Source of the DNA: Halovivax sp. | GTDB taxonomy: Archaea > Halobacteriota > Halobacteria > Halobacteriales > Natrialbaceae | Reading direction: 5' to 3' | Length of the DNA: 64,000 nucleotides | Assembly (NCBI GenBank): GCA_007119345.1 | Contig: SKPV01000010.1 | Location: 1 to 64,000 of the forward strand | Part shown: one piece after another, positions 37,605 through 46,009 of the stretch | Position numbering within the stretch: the stretch's first letter is position 1 | Layout of the letters: each line of letters begins with the position of its first letter | Notes under the pieces: model-generated | What the model saw: the letters and a program-made list of their open reading frames with translations, nothing else | Databases searched by the model: none | What the model was told of the DNA's origin: nothing | Program-made: the position numbers and the translations under genes

Positions 37605-38051
37605 CTAGTCGTCGATCGGGATCTCTTCCGCTTCCGATTCGGGTTCGTCGCCGTTCGATTCGTCGATCGGCGCCGACGACTCCTTCGGAATTTCGATCTT
37701 GACGGTGCCGACCTCGCTGAGCCGCGCCGTCGCCGCCTCCGGGTCGACGATGGCGTCGGCCGGGAGCTCCACCGCCCCGTCGAGCTCCGTGCTCCGTCCG
37801 GGAAACCGCATCTCGAATCCATCGTAGTACGCGCGAAAGCGATCGATGCGAATTTTGACGCGTCCGTTCAGGTACCTGATCTCGAGGTCGTCCGGTTCCG
37901 TTCCCGGCGTGTCGAAGATCACCAGATACGCCGAACCGTTCTCGAGGACGTCCGCGGGCACCGGCTTTGTCTTCTGGATGTGTCCGTTCGTCCGCCCGAG
38001 ACCTCTGAAGAGACGCCGGCCGACCGCGTCGCGGACGCCGCGGAAGCTCAC
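37605..38051 (-). CDS. Hsp20/alpha-crystallin small heat-shock protein
   Basis: GTG 38051 is chosen: GAGGTG lies 7 nt before it and a gttttagaat element is found about 67-76 bp upstream, so this mRNA has a real leader. The protein is 148 residues. The alpha-crystallin domain runs from about 40 to 125 (YLVIFDTPGTEPDDLEIRYL, ELDGAVELPADAIVDPEAAT), with a final VKIEIPK strand in place of the I-x-I tail and an acidic end. It should hold unfolding proteins in the cytoplasm. Confidence 0.87.
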   Translation of the reverse strand: MSFRGVRDAVGRRLFRGLGRTNGHIQKTKPVPADVLENGSAYLVIFDTPGTEPDDLEIRYLNGRVKIRIDRFRAYYDGFEMRFPGRSTELDGAVELPADAIVDPEAATARLSEVGTVKIEIPKESSAPIDESNGDEPESEAEEIPIDD

Positions 38052-38510
38052 GGGGCGGCACCTCGATTCCGGGCCGGAGGGGAGGCCACGGGGCGCGGTC
38101 GAGAAAGTACGTACGCCATTCTAAAACAGGATACGACGAGGTCGTTCATATCTCTTTTGACCGGTAAAAATAATCGTCGGACGGAGGTCCGACGGCCGAA
38201 CCTATTCGGCCCGCACGCACGCCGAGACGACCATCTCCCGAAAGTTCTCAAGCGATCTATGGGGAACGAACGACGGGATCCCGGTACGGGTAGTCCGCAA
38301 CTCCCCCCGAAGCACGTAGCCGCCCGCCAGCCCACGGTCGGTTCGTGCGAAGAGATCGGTTAGCCTCACATCGGACGGCGTGAACGGCTGGTCGATGACC
38401 GCAAGGGCCGCACGGGGCGGCCAATCGGTCACCGCACGGACCGCGCGAACGGCAGGTCGGTCACCGCGCGGGCCGCACCGAGGGCCCTTGTGCCTCGACG
38501 CCCGGGTTCC
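38052..38510. other. Intergenic region, no gene seen
   Basis: Holds the Hsp20 promoter region on the minus strand. From about 38160 to 38500 no frame has haloarchaeal coding character. A loosely repetitive ggtcaccgcacgg/ggtcaccgcgcgg stretch lies at 38430-38475. Confidence 0.5.
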
Positions 38511-38675
38511 TCAGAGCTCGATCGGCTCGAGACAGTCGGTCCCCCCACAGACCGGACAGGTGAGGTCCTCGACGCCGTGATCTTCCGGCACGTCGTACGT
38601 GTAATGGTTTTCGAACATGTCCAGGTAGCAGTCGTCGTCGGTGCATTCGAGCTCTTCGGTCGGTGGCATGGGCAT
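38511..38675 (-). CDS. Small acidic zinc-ribbon protein
   Basis: Read from ATG 38675 (or 38669), a 54-residue protein with one Cys pair, CTDDDC near residue 11, and CPVCGGTDC near 40. The sequence is acidic throughout (MPMPPTEELE start, LEPIEL end). The C-terminal CPxCGGxxC resembles a rubredoxin-type knuckle. Function unknown; similar mini-proteins are widespread in haloarchaea. It is divergent from the radical SAM gene. Confidence 0.75.
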   Translation of the reverse strand: MPMPPTEELECTDDDCYLDMFENHYTYDVPEDHGVEDLTCPVCGGTDCLEPIEL

Positions 38676-38810
38676 GAGGAAGCGACCGGGCGCCTTGAAC
38701 GCTGGGGCACCGGAAGGGCGTACCGAACGACGATCGCGGGCGCGATCGGTGCGGGAGTTCGACGGGATCGGTCAGTCAGGGTTTTCAGCGTCGGGCGGCT
38801 ACGAGCGAGC

Positions 38811-40559
38811 ATGAGAGACCCCGAATCGCTATCGGTGACCCTCGTCGACGGCTACGTCGACGAGCCCGCCCACTTCGGGGTTCCGCCGTACCTCTCGACG
38901 TACCCGCGGTACACGGCCGGCGCCCTGGTCGACGCGGGTGTCCCGCCGGAGCGGATCACCTACCACACGATCGACGCGCTGCGCGAGGAACCCGGTCGGT
39001 GGCGGGACGTCGACGAGGCCGACCTCCTGATCTACCTCGGAGGGATGACCGTCCCGGGAAAGTACGTCGGCGGGACGCCCGCGGAGCCCGACGAAGTACG
39101 AAAGCTCGCCTGGACGGCGAGCGGGACGTCGCTGATGGGCGGTCCGGTCAAGTTCGGCGTCGGGGACGAGAACGCCGGGGCGATCGAGACCGAGCGTCAG
39201 GACCTGGACTTCGACTTCGTGGCGAAGGGCGACGTCGAGGCGGCCGCCTTCGATCTCGTCGAGAGCGGCCTCGAGGGGTTCGGCGACCGAATGCGAGACG
39301 TCCCCGAAGTGACCCGGTGGGCCCGGAGGGGCGCGTTCGTCGTCGAACAGCATCCGAACCACCCCGAGTACCTGATCTGCGAACTCGAGACCTCGCGGGG
39401 GTGTGCCTACCGCTGTTCGTTCTGCACCGAGCCGCTGTACGGCAACCCGTCCTTCCGGCCGCCCGAGAGCGTCGTCGACGAGGTCGACGCGCTCGCCGAC
39501 CGCGGCGTGGCTCACTTTCGACTCGGCCGCCAAGCCGACATCCTCGCCTACGGCGGCGACGGCGAGGCGCCCAATCCGGACGCCCTCCGGGAGCTGTACG
39601 GCGGCATCCGCGAGGTCGCACCCGACCTGGAGACGCTCCACCTCGACAACATGAATCCGGTCACGATCGCGAAGTGGCCGGAGGCGGCGCGTGAGGGGAT
39701 TCGAATCATCGCTGCGCACAACACGGCCGGAGACACCGCCGCGTTCGGCCTCGAATCGGCCGATCCGGTCGTCCAGGAAGCGAACAGCCTCGCCGTCTCC
39801 ACCGAGGAGTGTCTCGAGGCCGTCCGAATCGTCAACGAGGAGGGCGGCTGGCGACCCGGCGAGGACCGCGAGGACGCCCCGACGTTCGGTCGATCGGCCG
39901 CGAACCGGCTTCCGAAGCTACTGCCCGGGATCAACCTCGTCCACGGACTGAACGGCGAGCGCCGCGAGACTTTCGAGCACAACAAGGCGTTCCTCGAGCG
40001 CGTCTACGACGAGGGGCTGATGCTCCGGCGGATCAACATCCGACAGGTGATGGCCTTCGCCGGCACCGAGATGTCGGACACGGGGGCCGAGATCGCTCGC
40101 GACCACAAGAAGCTGTTCAAACGGTACAAGCGGGAGGTCCGCGAAGAAATCGACAATCCGATGCTCGAGCGGGTCGCGCCGCCGGTGACCGTGCTCCCGA
40201 ACGTTCACCTCGAGTACCACCAGGACGGCAAAACCTTCGGCCGCCAGCTCGGCACCTACGCGCTGCTCGTGGCGGTGCCCGGCGAGCGCGAACTCGGCCG
40301 GACGATCGACGTCGCCGTCGTCGACCACGGATACCGGTCGGTCACCGGCGTCCCGTACCCGCTCGACGTGAACGAGGCCTCGATCGACGAGCTCACGGCG
40401 GTGCCAGGCATCGGGACGTCCCGCGCGGGGGACATCGTCGTCGACCGACCCTACGAGTCGGTCGCCGAAGTCGACGTGGAGCCGTCGGCTGACCTCGACC
40501 TCGCCGCGATCGCGACGGCACGGCGAGCCGCCGACCCGCCCTCGAAACCGTCCCGATGA
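38811..40559 (+). CDS. Radical SAM protein with C-terminal helix-hairpin-helix
   Basis: This 582-residue protein from ATG 38811 has ggttttcagc about 27 bp upstream. The N-terminal ~190 residues form a B12-binding-like alpha/beta domain, then the cluster motif CAYRCSFC near residue 197 (CxxxCxxC). Later HLDNMNPVTIAKW and GINLVHGLNGERRETFEHN fit the radical SAM barrel. The last ~65 residues carry an HhH motif (ELTAVPGIGTSRAGDIV). It resembles archaeal UPF0313/MiaB-type proteins. The reaction is unknown. A TRAM-domain gene follows 165 bp later. Confidence 0.9.
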   Translation: MRDPESLSVTLVDGYVDEPAHFGVPPYLSTYPRYTAGALVDAGVPPERITYHTIDALREEPGRWRDVDEADLLIYLGGMTVPGKYVGGTPAEPDEVRKLAWTASGTSLMGGPVKFGVGDENAGAIETERQDLDFDFVAKGDVEAAAFDLVESGLEGFGDRMRDVPEVTRWARRGAFVVEQHPNHPEYLICELETSRGCAYRCSFCTEPLYGNPSFRPPESVVDEVDALADRGVAHFRLGRQADILAYGGDGEAPNPDALRELYGGIREVAPDLETLHLDNMNPVTIAKWPEAAREGIRIIAAHNTAGDTAAFGLESADPVVQEANSLAVSTEECLEAVRIVNEEGGWRPGEDREDAPTFGRSAANRLPKLLPGINLVHGLNGERRETFEHNKAFLERVYDEGLMLRRINIRQVMAFAGTEMSDTGAEIARDHKKLFKRYKREVREEIDNPMLERVAPPVTVLPNVHLEYHQDGKTFGRQLGTYALLVAVPGERELGRTIDVAVVDHGYRSVTGVPYPLDVNEASIDELTAVPGIGTSRAGDIVVDRPYESVAEVDVEPSADLDLAAIATARRAADPPSKPSR

Positions 40560-40724
40560 CCGGGACCCGGCGAGACGCCGACCCGCCCTCGAACTCGCGA
40601 CGTCTCACGGATCGACGGAGGTGAAGACCCGACCGCGATCTCGTCGCGAAAACGGGTGGAGATCCGGATCGTGTCGGTAGTTCTATTATGGTTCGGCCGC
40701 ATGCAGGGAATTGAGGGTCTGACT

Positions 40725-41126
40725 GTGGAAATATCTGAGAAATTGCTGTGTCTGTTCAGCACGAACGTCACCGAAGAGGAGGACCGGTACGTCATCGAGG
40801 TGCCCCGACGCGAAGTCGAGACCGGCGACATCGACCCCGGAAACATCTATCGGGTCGCACTCATCGCACGCGAGGAGACGGAGTCCTCGAACGACTCCGC
40901 GGGCCGGAGCACGCGGCCGTCGGAGCCCCAGCCGCCGGTCGAGGTCGGCGAAACCCGGTACGTCGAGATCGAAGACATCGGCAAACAGGGTGACGGCATC
41001 GCCCGCGTCGAACGCGGCTACGTGATCATCGTCCCGGGCGCCGAAGTCGGCGAACGGGTAAAGATCGAAGTCAGCGAGGTCAAGTCGAACTTCGCGGTCG
41101 GCGAGATCATCGAAGAGACCTTCTGA
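40725..41126 (+). CDS. TRAM-domain protein
   Basis: GTG 40725 (MEISEKLLCLFSTNVTEEED) is preferred, because the TATA-like ttctattatg (40681-40690) is too close to ATG 40701. The protein is 133 residues. The C-terminal TRAM domain (YVEIEDIGKQGDGIARVERG, then VIIVPGAEVGERVKIEV) binds RNA. The N-terminal part is a short beta region (RYVIEVPRREV). Archaeal TRAM proteins act as RNA chaperones, and this is one of several usual in haloarchaea. Confidence 0.9.
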   Translation: MEISEKLLCLFSTNVTEEEDRYVIEVPRREVETGDIDPGNIYRVALIAREETESSNDSAGRSTRPSEPQPPVEVGETRYVEIEDIGKQGDGIARVERGYVIIVPGAEVGERVKIEVSEVKSNFAVGEIIEETF

Positions 41127-41313
41127 GATCGGGTTCGGTCGACGGATCCGGTCGCCCGACGGACGTCGAAGACGTCCCGCGGCCGGATAACAGGTACCGG
41201 ACGGGCCGTTCGGATCGGCGATCCCACATCGGAACGGGACCGACACCGACGTACCGCCCGCGTCTCGGATCGCTCCTCGCACCGATCCGAGACCGACGGT
41301 CCGCTCTCGTCGA

Positions 41314-41393
41314 GGCTCACTCGCCGTCACCGGACCGGTCCGAGACTGATCAACCGCCCACGTCGCGGCTCACTCGCCGTCACCGGACCGGTC
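41314..41393. repeat. 27-bp repeat, 53 bp apart, overlapping a gene's 3' end
   Basis: ggctcactcgccgtcaccgg and 7 further identical bases occur at 41314 and 41367. The second copy contains the stop codon of the minus-strand gene ending at 41370. Between the copies lies an unrelated 26 bp. Confidence 0.8.
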
Positions 41394-42107
41394 GGCGCCC
41401 GACCCCCGGGCGGTGCCGTCGGGTCGCTTCGCGCCCTCGGAGTCGTGGACGACGATCTCGCCGGGCGAACGCTCGACCGGCTCGTACGCGTCTCTGACCG
41501 CGATCGCCTCCGCGAGTTCGCGGACGGCCCGTTCTTTCAGCGTTTCGGCCAGCGACTCGGCGTTGAGCCGCGAAATCTCCCGTCCCAATCCCTCACACTC
41601 GTGAGCCCGGACGACCCCAGCTTCGTCCACCGCGTCGCCCATGGGTTGACTCGTCCCGTCGAGGGCGACGCTGAACGGATAGGTTCGACAGATGAGCGGA
41701 CGGTCGGGGTGGACCGTGCAGGCGCCGGTACCGGCGCGCTCCTCGTAGAAGACGCAGTCGCCGCACGCGTCCGTCTGGAGGGCCCACTCGAACGTCTCTC
41801 CCTCGACAGTTTCGTCCTCGTCCGACGCCAGTCCGTACGGCATCGGTCGGGCGACGTCCCGCCAATCGTCCGACCCGCTCGCATCGCGGAGGCGTCGAAC
41901 CTCGTCCGGAAAGACAGTCGCGGTGTGATCCTCACGATCCGGTCGCTCGGTCGACTCGATCGCGTCGTCCCCGCCACCGCATCCCGGATCGGCCCGACAG
42001 CACGCACCGCAGCGCGTGCACTCGAATCCGATCGACTCGATCGCGTCGGCGAGATCGGTCGGATCGAGCGCGCGTGCGCGTTCGAGTTCCGCCTCGAGGG
42101 ACTTCAC
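41370..42107 (-). CDS. YkgJ-family Cys-cluster protein
   Basis: This 245-residue protein from ATG 42107 has the CxxCxxCC cluster (FECTRCGACC) near residue 30, further Cys at ACGDCVFYEE and GTGACTVHPDRPLICRTYPF, and HECEGLG: the pattern of YkgJ proteins, which bind zinc or an Fe-S cluster. Related proteins include flagellin-lysine N-methylase. Acidic, cytoplasmic. The function here is unknown. Confidence 0.88.
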   Translation of the reverse strand: MKSLEAELERARALDPTDLADAIESIGFECTRCGACCRADPGCGGGDDAIESTERPDREDHTATVFPDEVRRLRDASGSDDWRDVARPMPYGLASDEDETVEGETFEWALQTDACGDCVFYEERAGTGACTVHPDRPLICRTYPFSVALDGTSQPMGDAVDEAGVVRAHECEGLGREISRLNAESLAETLKERAVRELAEAIAVRDAYEPVERSPGEIVVHDSEGAKRPDGTARGSGADRSGDGE

Positions 42108-42179
42108 GAATCGTCCTACGCCTCCGCGGTGAAAAGCCCGCCGCTCTCGGCCCGAACTGGAGCGTACCGATCCGGACGG

Positions 42180-42959
42180 TCACCGCGGACGAGCGCGCTC
42201 GCCGTCCCACTCGATCCGGTCGTCCGCGGCCAGCTTCCGGAGGTGGGCGATCACCGTCGCCCGGGCGAGATCCTCGACGCCCGAGAGATCCTTCTCGTAG
42301 GCGCGATCGACGATCTCGTCCGGGGCGCGGGCGCCGCTCGCGACCGCCTCGTAGACGCGGCGTTCGCGACGCTCACGGTGTTCGATAAGTCGGTCGAGAA
42401 CCGCGGCCGGCCGCTCGATCGGCGGCCCGTGGCCGGGCAGCAGAGTCGGCGGGTCCAGCGAGCGAAGGCGACGGAGCGCGTTCAGGTACGCGCGCATGTC
42501 GGCGTTCGGACCGCCGACGACGACGCTCCCCTCCCGAACCGCACAGTCGCCACAGCAGACCGGACCGCCGCCGACGTCCACCCCGAGGTGGTCGGGGGCG
42601 TGACCGGGGAGCGCCAGGATCCGTACCCGTCCGGTCCCGAGTTCGAGCCGATCGCCGTCGCCGAACGCGTCGTCCGGTTCGAACCCGGTCGCCGCTTCGA
42701 ACCGGTCGGTGTGGCTCCGAAGCGCCCAGCACGTCGCGTCCAGCTCGTCGCGGTAGGCGGCCACGGCGCCGACGTGGTCGGGGTGAGTGTGGGTAACGAG
42801 GATGTGTTCGACGCCCCTGGCCCTAACGAGTTCGTCTAGCTGGTCCGTTCGCGCGGCGGGGTCGACGAGCAGCGCCGGATCTCGACCGACGACGTACGCG
42901 TTCGTGGTGCCGTGGGGAGCGCTCGTCTCCGTCGACAGCGCGCGTCTGACGACGTCCAT
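42180..42959 (-). CDS. MBL-fold hydrolase (LACTB2/glyoxalase II-like)
   Basis: This 259-residue protein has the metal motif THTHPDHVGA near residue 58, and further ligands in LPGHAPDHLGV, CCGDCAV and LLPGHGPP. The C-terminal ~70 residues form a winged-helix-like domain (ERRERRVYEAVASGARAPDE, TVIAHLRKLAADD), as in LACTB2. It probably hydrolyses a thioester or an RNA/nucleotide phosphoester. A ctttttcc box lies about 27 bp upstream. Confidence 0.88.
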   Translation of the reverse strand: MDVVRRALSTETSAPHGTTNAYVVGRDPALLVDPAARTDQLDELVRARGVEHILVTHTHPDHVGAVAAYRDELDATCWALRSHTDRFEAATGFEPDDAFGDGDRLELGTGRVRILALPGHAPDHLGVDVGGGPVCCGDCAVREGSVVVGGPNADMRAYLNALRRLRSLDPPTLLPGHGPPIERPAAVLDRLIEHRERRERRVYEAVASGARAPDEIVDRAYEKDLSGVEDLARATVIAHLRKLAADDRIEWDGERARPR

Positions 42960-43003
42960 GTCGGATCAATCCGCCGATGGAAAAAGTGCGTGTCGTCTCG
43001 CGA

Positions 43004-43285
43004 TCAGTGATTGAGGAAGTACACCTGCTTGCGCGCGTCGCGGAAGCTGTAGCGCGAACCGACGAGGTCGACCTCCTGGAGGCGGTTCAACGCGTACCGG
43101 ACCGTCCGGTCGGGCAGGAGCGACTCCTCGGCCAGCTGTCCCTGCGAGAGCGGGGAGTCGGATTCGAGCACCTTGGCGACCAGCTTCGCGCTGGGCGGTA
43201 AGTCGCGCAGGCGGTCGCGGTACTCGGCTTCCGAGAGGGGTTCCTCGGGGAGCGCGGACGGTTCGTCGGTGGTACTCGTGCTCAT
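43004..43285 (-). CDS. Winged-helix DNA-binding protein
   Basis: ATG 43285 gives 93 residues. A winged helix-turn-helix occupies most of the protein: SAKLVAKVLESDSPLSQGQL, LLPDRTVRYALNRLQEVDLV, then RYSFRDARKQVYFLN. This is the MarR/TrmB-type arrangement without an effector domain. It is probably a general or local regulator. Its promoter (cccatatagg near 43323) shares the gap with the 28-bp repeat array and the PPOX gene. Confidence 0.87.
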   Translation of the reverse strand: MSTSTTDEPSALPEEPLSEAEYRDRLRDLPPSAKLVAKVLESDSPLSQGQLAEESLLPDRTVRYALNRLQEVDLVGSRYSFRDARKQVYFLNH

Positions 43286-43454
43286 GCATGCCACGGGGCG
43301 GACGAAGGTGGTAAAGCTTCCCTATATGGGCGTACAAACAATCCAGTTAATAGAAGGAATATAATGGCATATTATCTCACTCGGTCACGGCCGTGCGGTG
43401 ATCGAACGATCGACGGACGAGACGGTCGGTTCCGCACTCCCGTCGTACCGGAGC

Positions 43455-43585
43455 GGATAACCGTATCGCGACGTGTCCGGCGTGGATAACCGTGTCGCGA
43501 CGTACCAGAGCGGATAACCGTGTCGCGACGTACCAGAGCGGATAACCGTGTCGCGACGTACCAGAGCGGATAACCGTATCGCGAG
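43455..43585. repeat. 28-bp tandem repeat, five copies, in a divergent promoter region
   Basis: ggataaccgt recurs at 43455, 43484, 43512, 43540 and 43568 (spacing 29 then 28). The full unit is gagcggataaccgtgtcgcg plus acgtacca. There are no spacers between units, so this is not CRISPR. The last copy places ggataacc about 27 bp before ATG 43598. Confidence 0.95.
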
Positions 43586-43597
43586 CAGAGAGGGCGC

Positions 43598-43996
43598 ATG
43601 GAATCCATCCCCGACGAATACCGGGACCTCTTCGAGCGCGAGACGATCGCCCACTTCGCGACGCTGATGCCCGACGGAACGCCCCAGGTCACGCCGGTGT
43701 GGATCGACGCGGACGAGGACGGGTTCGTACTGGTCAATACGGCGCGCGGTCGACAGAAAGAGCGGAACGTCCGCGCGGACCCCCGGGTTGGCCTGTCGAT
43801 CACCGATCCGTCCGATCCGTACCGATACCTGTCCATCCGAGGCGAAGTTCACGAAGTGACCGAAGACCGCGCCGTCGAGCACATCGACGAGCTCGCGCGG
43901 CGGTACATGGACGTCGAGGAGTATCCCCACCACGGCGAGGAGCGGGGCCCTCGCGTCGTCATTCGAATTCGGCCCGACAGCGTCGTCGGAAATTGA
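43598..43996 (+). CDS. Pyridoxamine 5'-phosphate oxidase-like (PPOX) protein
   Basis: This 132-residue protein has the PPOX split-barrel pattern: IAHFATLMPDGTPQVTPVWI, ARGRQKERNVRADPRVGLSI, YRYLSIRGEV, and a final RVVIRIRPDSV. This is the F420/FMN-binding subgroup common in actinobacteria and haloarchaea, which reduces quinone-like or xenobiotic substrates. It is a single gene, with the 28-bp repeat array just upstream. Confidence 0.88.
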   Translation: MESIPDEYRDLFERETIAHFATLMPDGTPQVTPVWIDADEDGFVLVNTARGRQKERNVRADPRVGLSITDPSDPYRYLSIRGEVHEVTEDRAVEHIDELARRYMDVEEYPHHGEERGPRVVIRIRPDSVVGN

Positions 43997-44016
43997 GGGT
44001 CGGGGCTCGCGATCGT

Positions 44017-44115
44017 CGTTCGACCGTCCCTGCGGGCATCGTTCGACCGTCCCCGAAGACAGCGTTCGACCGTCCCCGGAGACATCGTTCGACTATCCCT
44101 GCGTATATCGTTCGG
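44017..44115. repeat. 23-bp tandem repeat, four to five copies
   Basis: cgttcgaccgtcccNgNggN units start at 44017, 44040, 44063, 44086 and (partial) 44109, exactly 23 bp apart. It lies between the PPOX stop and the methyltransferase promoter. Confidence 0.85.
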
Positions 44116-44203
44116 CCGGACCGACGGTACCAACGACATCTTCCGGTCGATCGCCTATCGAGGGCGGTTTCGAACGAGCGGACGCCGTTCGAGTCCAGTA
44201 TTG

Positions 44204-44210
44204 TTTTATC
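44204..44210 (+). promoter_or_regulatory. TATA-like box for the methyltransferase
   Basis: ttttatc lies about 30 bp before GTG 44237, which supports that non-ATG start and a leaderless mRNA. Confidence 0.65.
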
Positions 44211-44236
44211 CCCGGGGGAAAGTACAATCGGGTAGC

Positions 44237-44944
44237 GTGAAGGGACAGGAGTGGTATCAGGCCGACGACGTCGCCGCCGAGTACGACGACAAGCGGTTCT
44301 CTCGCGGTGGACAATTGATCGATCGCCGGGAGAAAGCGGCCGTCCTCGACGCCATATCGCCGGTCGACGACCGACGCGTTCTGGAAATCGCCTGCGGTAC
44401 CGGACGATTCACCGTGATGCTCGCCGAGCAGGGAGCGGACGTCGTCGGCCTCGACATCTCGGCCGCCATGCTCCAGCGGGGCCGGGAGAAGGCCCGTCGG
44501 GCCGGCGTTTCAGACCGCCTCGAGTTCATTCGAGGCGACGCCGCTCGGCTGCCGTTTCCGGACGATCACTTCGACACCGTCGTCGCGATGCGCTTTTTCC
44601 ACCTGGCGGACGATCCGGAGTCGTTCCTGCGGGAGATGCGACGCGTCGCCCGCGAACGGATCGTCTTCGATACGTTCAATCGGTTCTCGACGCGGAGCGT
44701 CTACAACTGGGCGCTCCCGATGGGATCGCGGTTGTACTCGAAGAGCGAGGTGTCGGTTCTGCTCGCCAAGACCGATCTGACCCTCGTCGACGTCGAAGAC
44801 GACTTCCTGCTCCCGTACGGCCTCTATCGGATCACGCCGAACCCGTTGGCGGCGCCGCTTCGCAGCGTCGATCGGGCCGTCGGCGGCCTCCCGGCGGTCG
44901 ATCACCTCGCGTCCGTCTCGTACTGGAACGCTCAGGTCGAGTGA
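44237..44944 (+). CDS. Class I SAM-dependent methyltransferase
   Basis: GTG 44237 (MKGQEWYQADDVAAEYDDKR) gives 235 residues. SAM-binding motif I is VLEIACGTGRFTVML near residue 50, followed by ADVVGLDISAAML and PFPDDHFDTVVAMRFFHL. The start is fixed by the TATA-like box. The methyl acceptor is unknown. A GT2 glycosyltransferase follows with its own promoter 82 bp on; together they may modify surface glycans, which is inference. Confidence 0.9.
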   Translation: MKGQEWYQADDVAAEYDDKRFSRGGQLIDRREKAAVLDAISPVDDRRVLEIACGTGRFTVMLAEQGADVVGLDISAAMLQRGREKARRAGVSDRLEFIRGDAARLPFPDDHFDTVVAMRFFHLADDPESFLREMRRVARERIVFDTFNRFSTRSVYNWALPMGSRLYSKSEVSVLLAKTDLTLVDVEDDFLLPYGLYRITPNPLAAPLRSVDRAVGGLPAVDHLASVSYWNAQVE

Positions 44945-44993
44945 CGCTCCGCGGGTCGTGTCAACGAACACGCAGTGTGACGGAAGGACGGCG

Positions 44994-45001
44994 AATTTAT
45001 A
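44994..45001 (+). promoter_or_regulatory. TATA-like box for the GT2 gene
   Basis: aatttata precedes ATG 45027 by about 29 bp; leaderless. Confidence 0.65.
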
Positions 45002-45026
45002 CGGCTCCGTGCCGACACTCCGGCAC

Positions 45027-45926
45027 ATGAAGCTCTCGGTGGTGGTCTCGACGCTCAACGACCGGGAGCGACTCCTGCCTTGTCTCGACGCGCTGGCCGA
45101 GCAACTCCCGTCCGAAACGGAGACGATCGTGGTCAACGGTCCGTCCTCGGACGGAACGACGGGCGCCGTCCGGGAGCGAGCGGAGGTTGACGTGCTGGTC
45201 GAGATCTCCGACCGCTACCGGAGCGTCTCCCGGAACGCCGGTATCGAGGTCGCCACGGGCGAGACGATCGCCTTCCTCGGCGACGAGTACGCGGTCGAAC
45301 CCACCTGGTACGACGCGGTCGAGGCCGCCGTCGAGGCCGACGCCGACGTCGTGACGGGCCCGGTCAAACACCATCCGTCGGGCGACGCCGAGACCGAACC
45401 GCGGCGGATCGCCGGGCGATCGGTCACCACCTTCGCGGGCGACAACGTCGCGTTCGACCGGAACGTCATCGAGGCGCTCGACGGGTTCGACGAGTACCTC
45501 GAGACCGGTAGCACCGACGACTGCGCCCATCGGGTCGCCGCACTCGATTTCGACGTGACCTGGAGCGGCGCCATGGCCGTTCGATCCGAGGTCGGCACCG
45601 ACGGCGGGAGCGCCGACCCCGAGTGGGGCGGGCGGTATCGATCGCTGAATTATCGACTCGCGAAGAACTACGGCCCCCGCCCGAGCGTGCTCGCCCGGAG
45701 CGCGGGCAGCGCCCTATCGGACGGCCTCGGCGACGCCCGTGGGCTGCTCAGCGGCCGGACGACCCCGACGAGCTGGTTCGCCAACGGCGTCGACGTCGCC
45801 GTCAACTCGCTGGGCGGATTGAAAGATGGCGTCGTCGCCCGGTACCGAGACCGGTCGAGTCGGAAGAATCCGAACGGGGTCTCGAGCCGGCACGATCGGG
45901 CGGTGCAGGTATACGACCGCCGCTGA
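45027..45926 (+). CDS. Family 2 glycosyltransferase
   Basis: This 299-residue protein has the GT-A start MKLSVVVSTLNDRERLLPCL, ETIVVNGPSSDGTTG, and GETIAFLGDEYAVEPTWYDA, where the GDE takes the place of the DxD metal site. FAGDNVAFDRNVIEALDGFD is the acceptor-binding region. There is no membrane helix. It transfers sugar from a nucleotide-sugar in the cytoplasm, probably for glycolipid or N-glycan assembly. Confidence 0.9.
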   Translation: MKLSVVVSTLNDRERLLPCLDALAEQLPSETETIVVNGPSSDGTTGAVRERAEVDVLVEISDRYRSVSRNAGIEVATGETIAFLGDEYAVEPTWYDAVEAAVEADADVVTGPVKHHPSGDAETEPRRIAGRSVTTFAGDNVAFDRNVIEALDGFDEYLETGSTDDCAHRVAALDFDVTWSGAMAVRSEVGTDGGSADPEWGGRYRSLNYRLAKNYGPRPSVLARSAGSALSDGLGDARGLLSGRTTPTSWFANGVDVAVNSLGGLKDGVVARYRDRSSRKNPNGVSSRHDRAVQVYDRR

Positions 45927-46009
45927 CGGACGCTCGCGGTACGGAAGCCGGCGGACGGTACCTCGGGCGGATCGAGCCCGGTTATCGACGATTCGTCGGA
46001 CGGAATCGA

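Noticed and set aside
38052..38510. Additional small gene between Hsp20 and the zinc ribbon
   Set aside because: Open frames exist on both strands but none has acidic composition, a promoter at the right distance or a recognisable motif.
43455..43585. CRISPR array
   Set aside because: The 28-bp units are head-to-tail with no spacers and there are no cas genes nearby.
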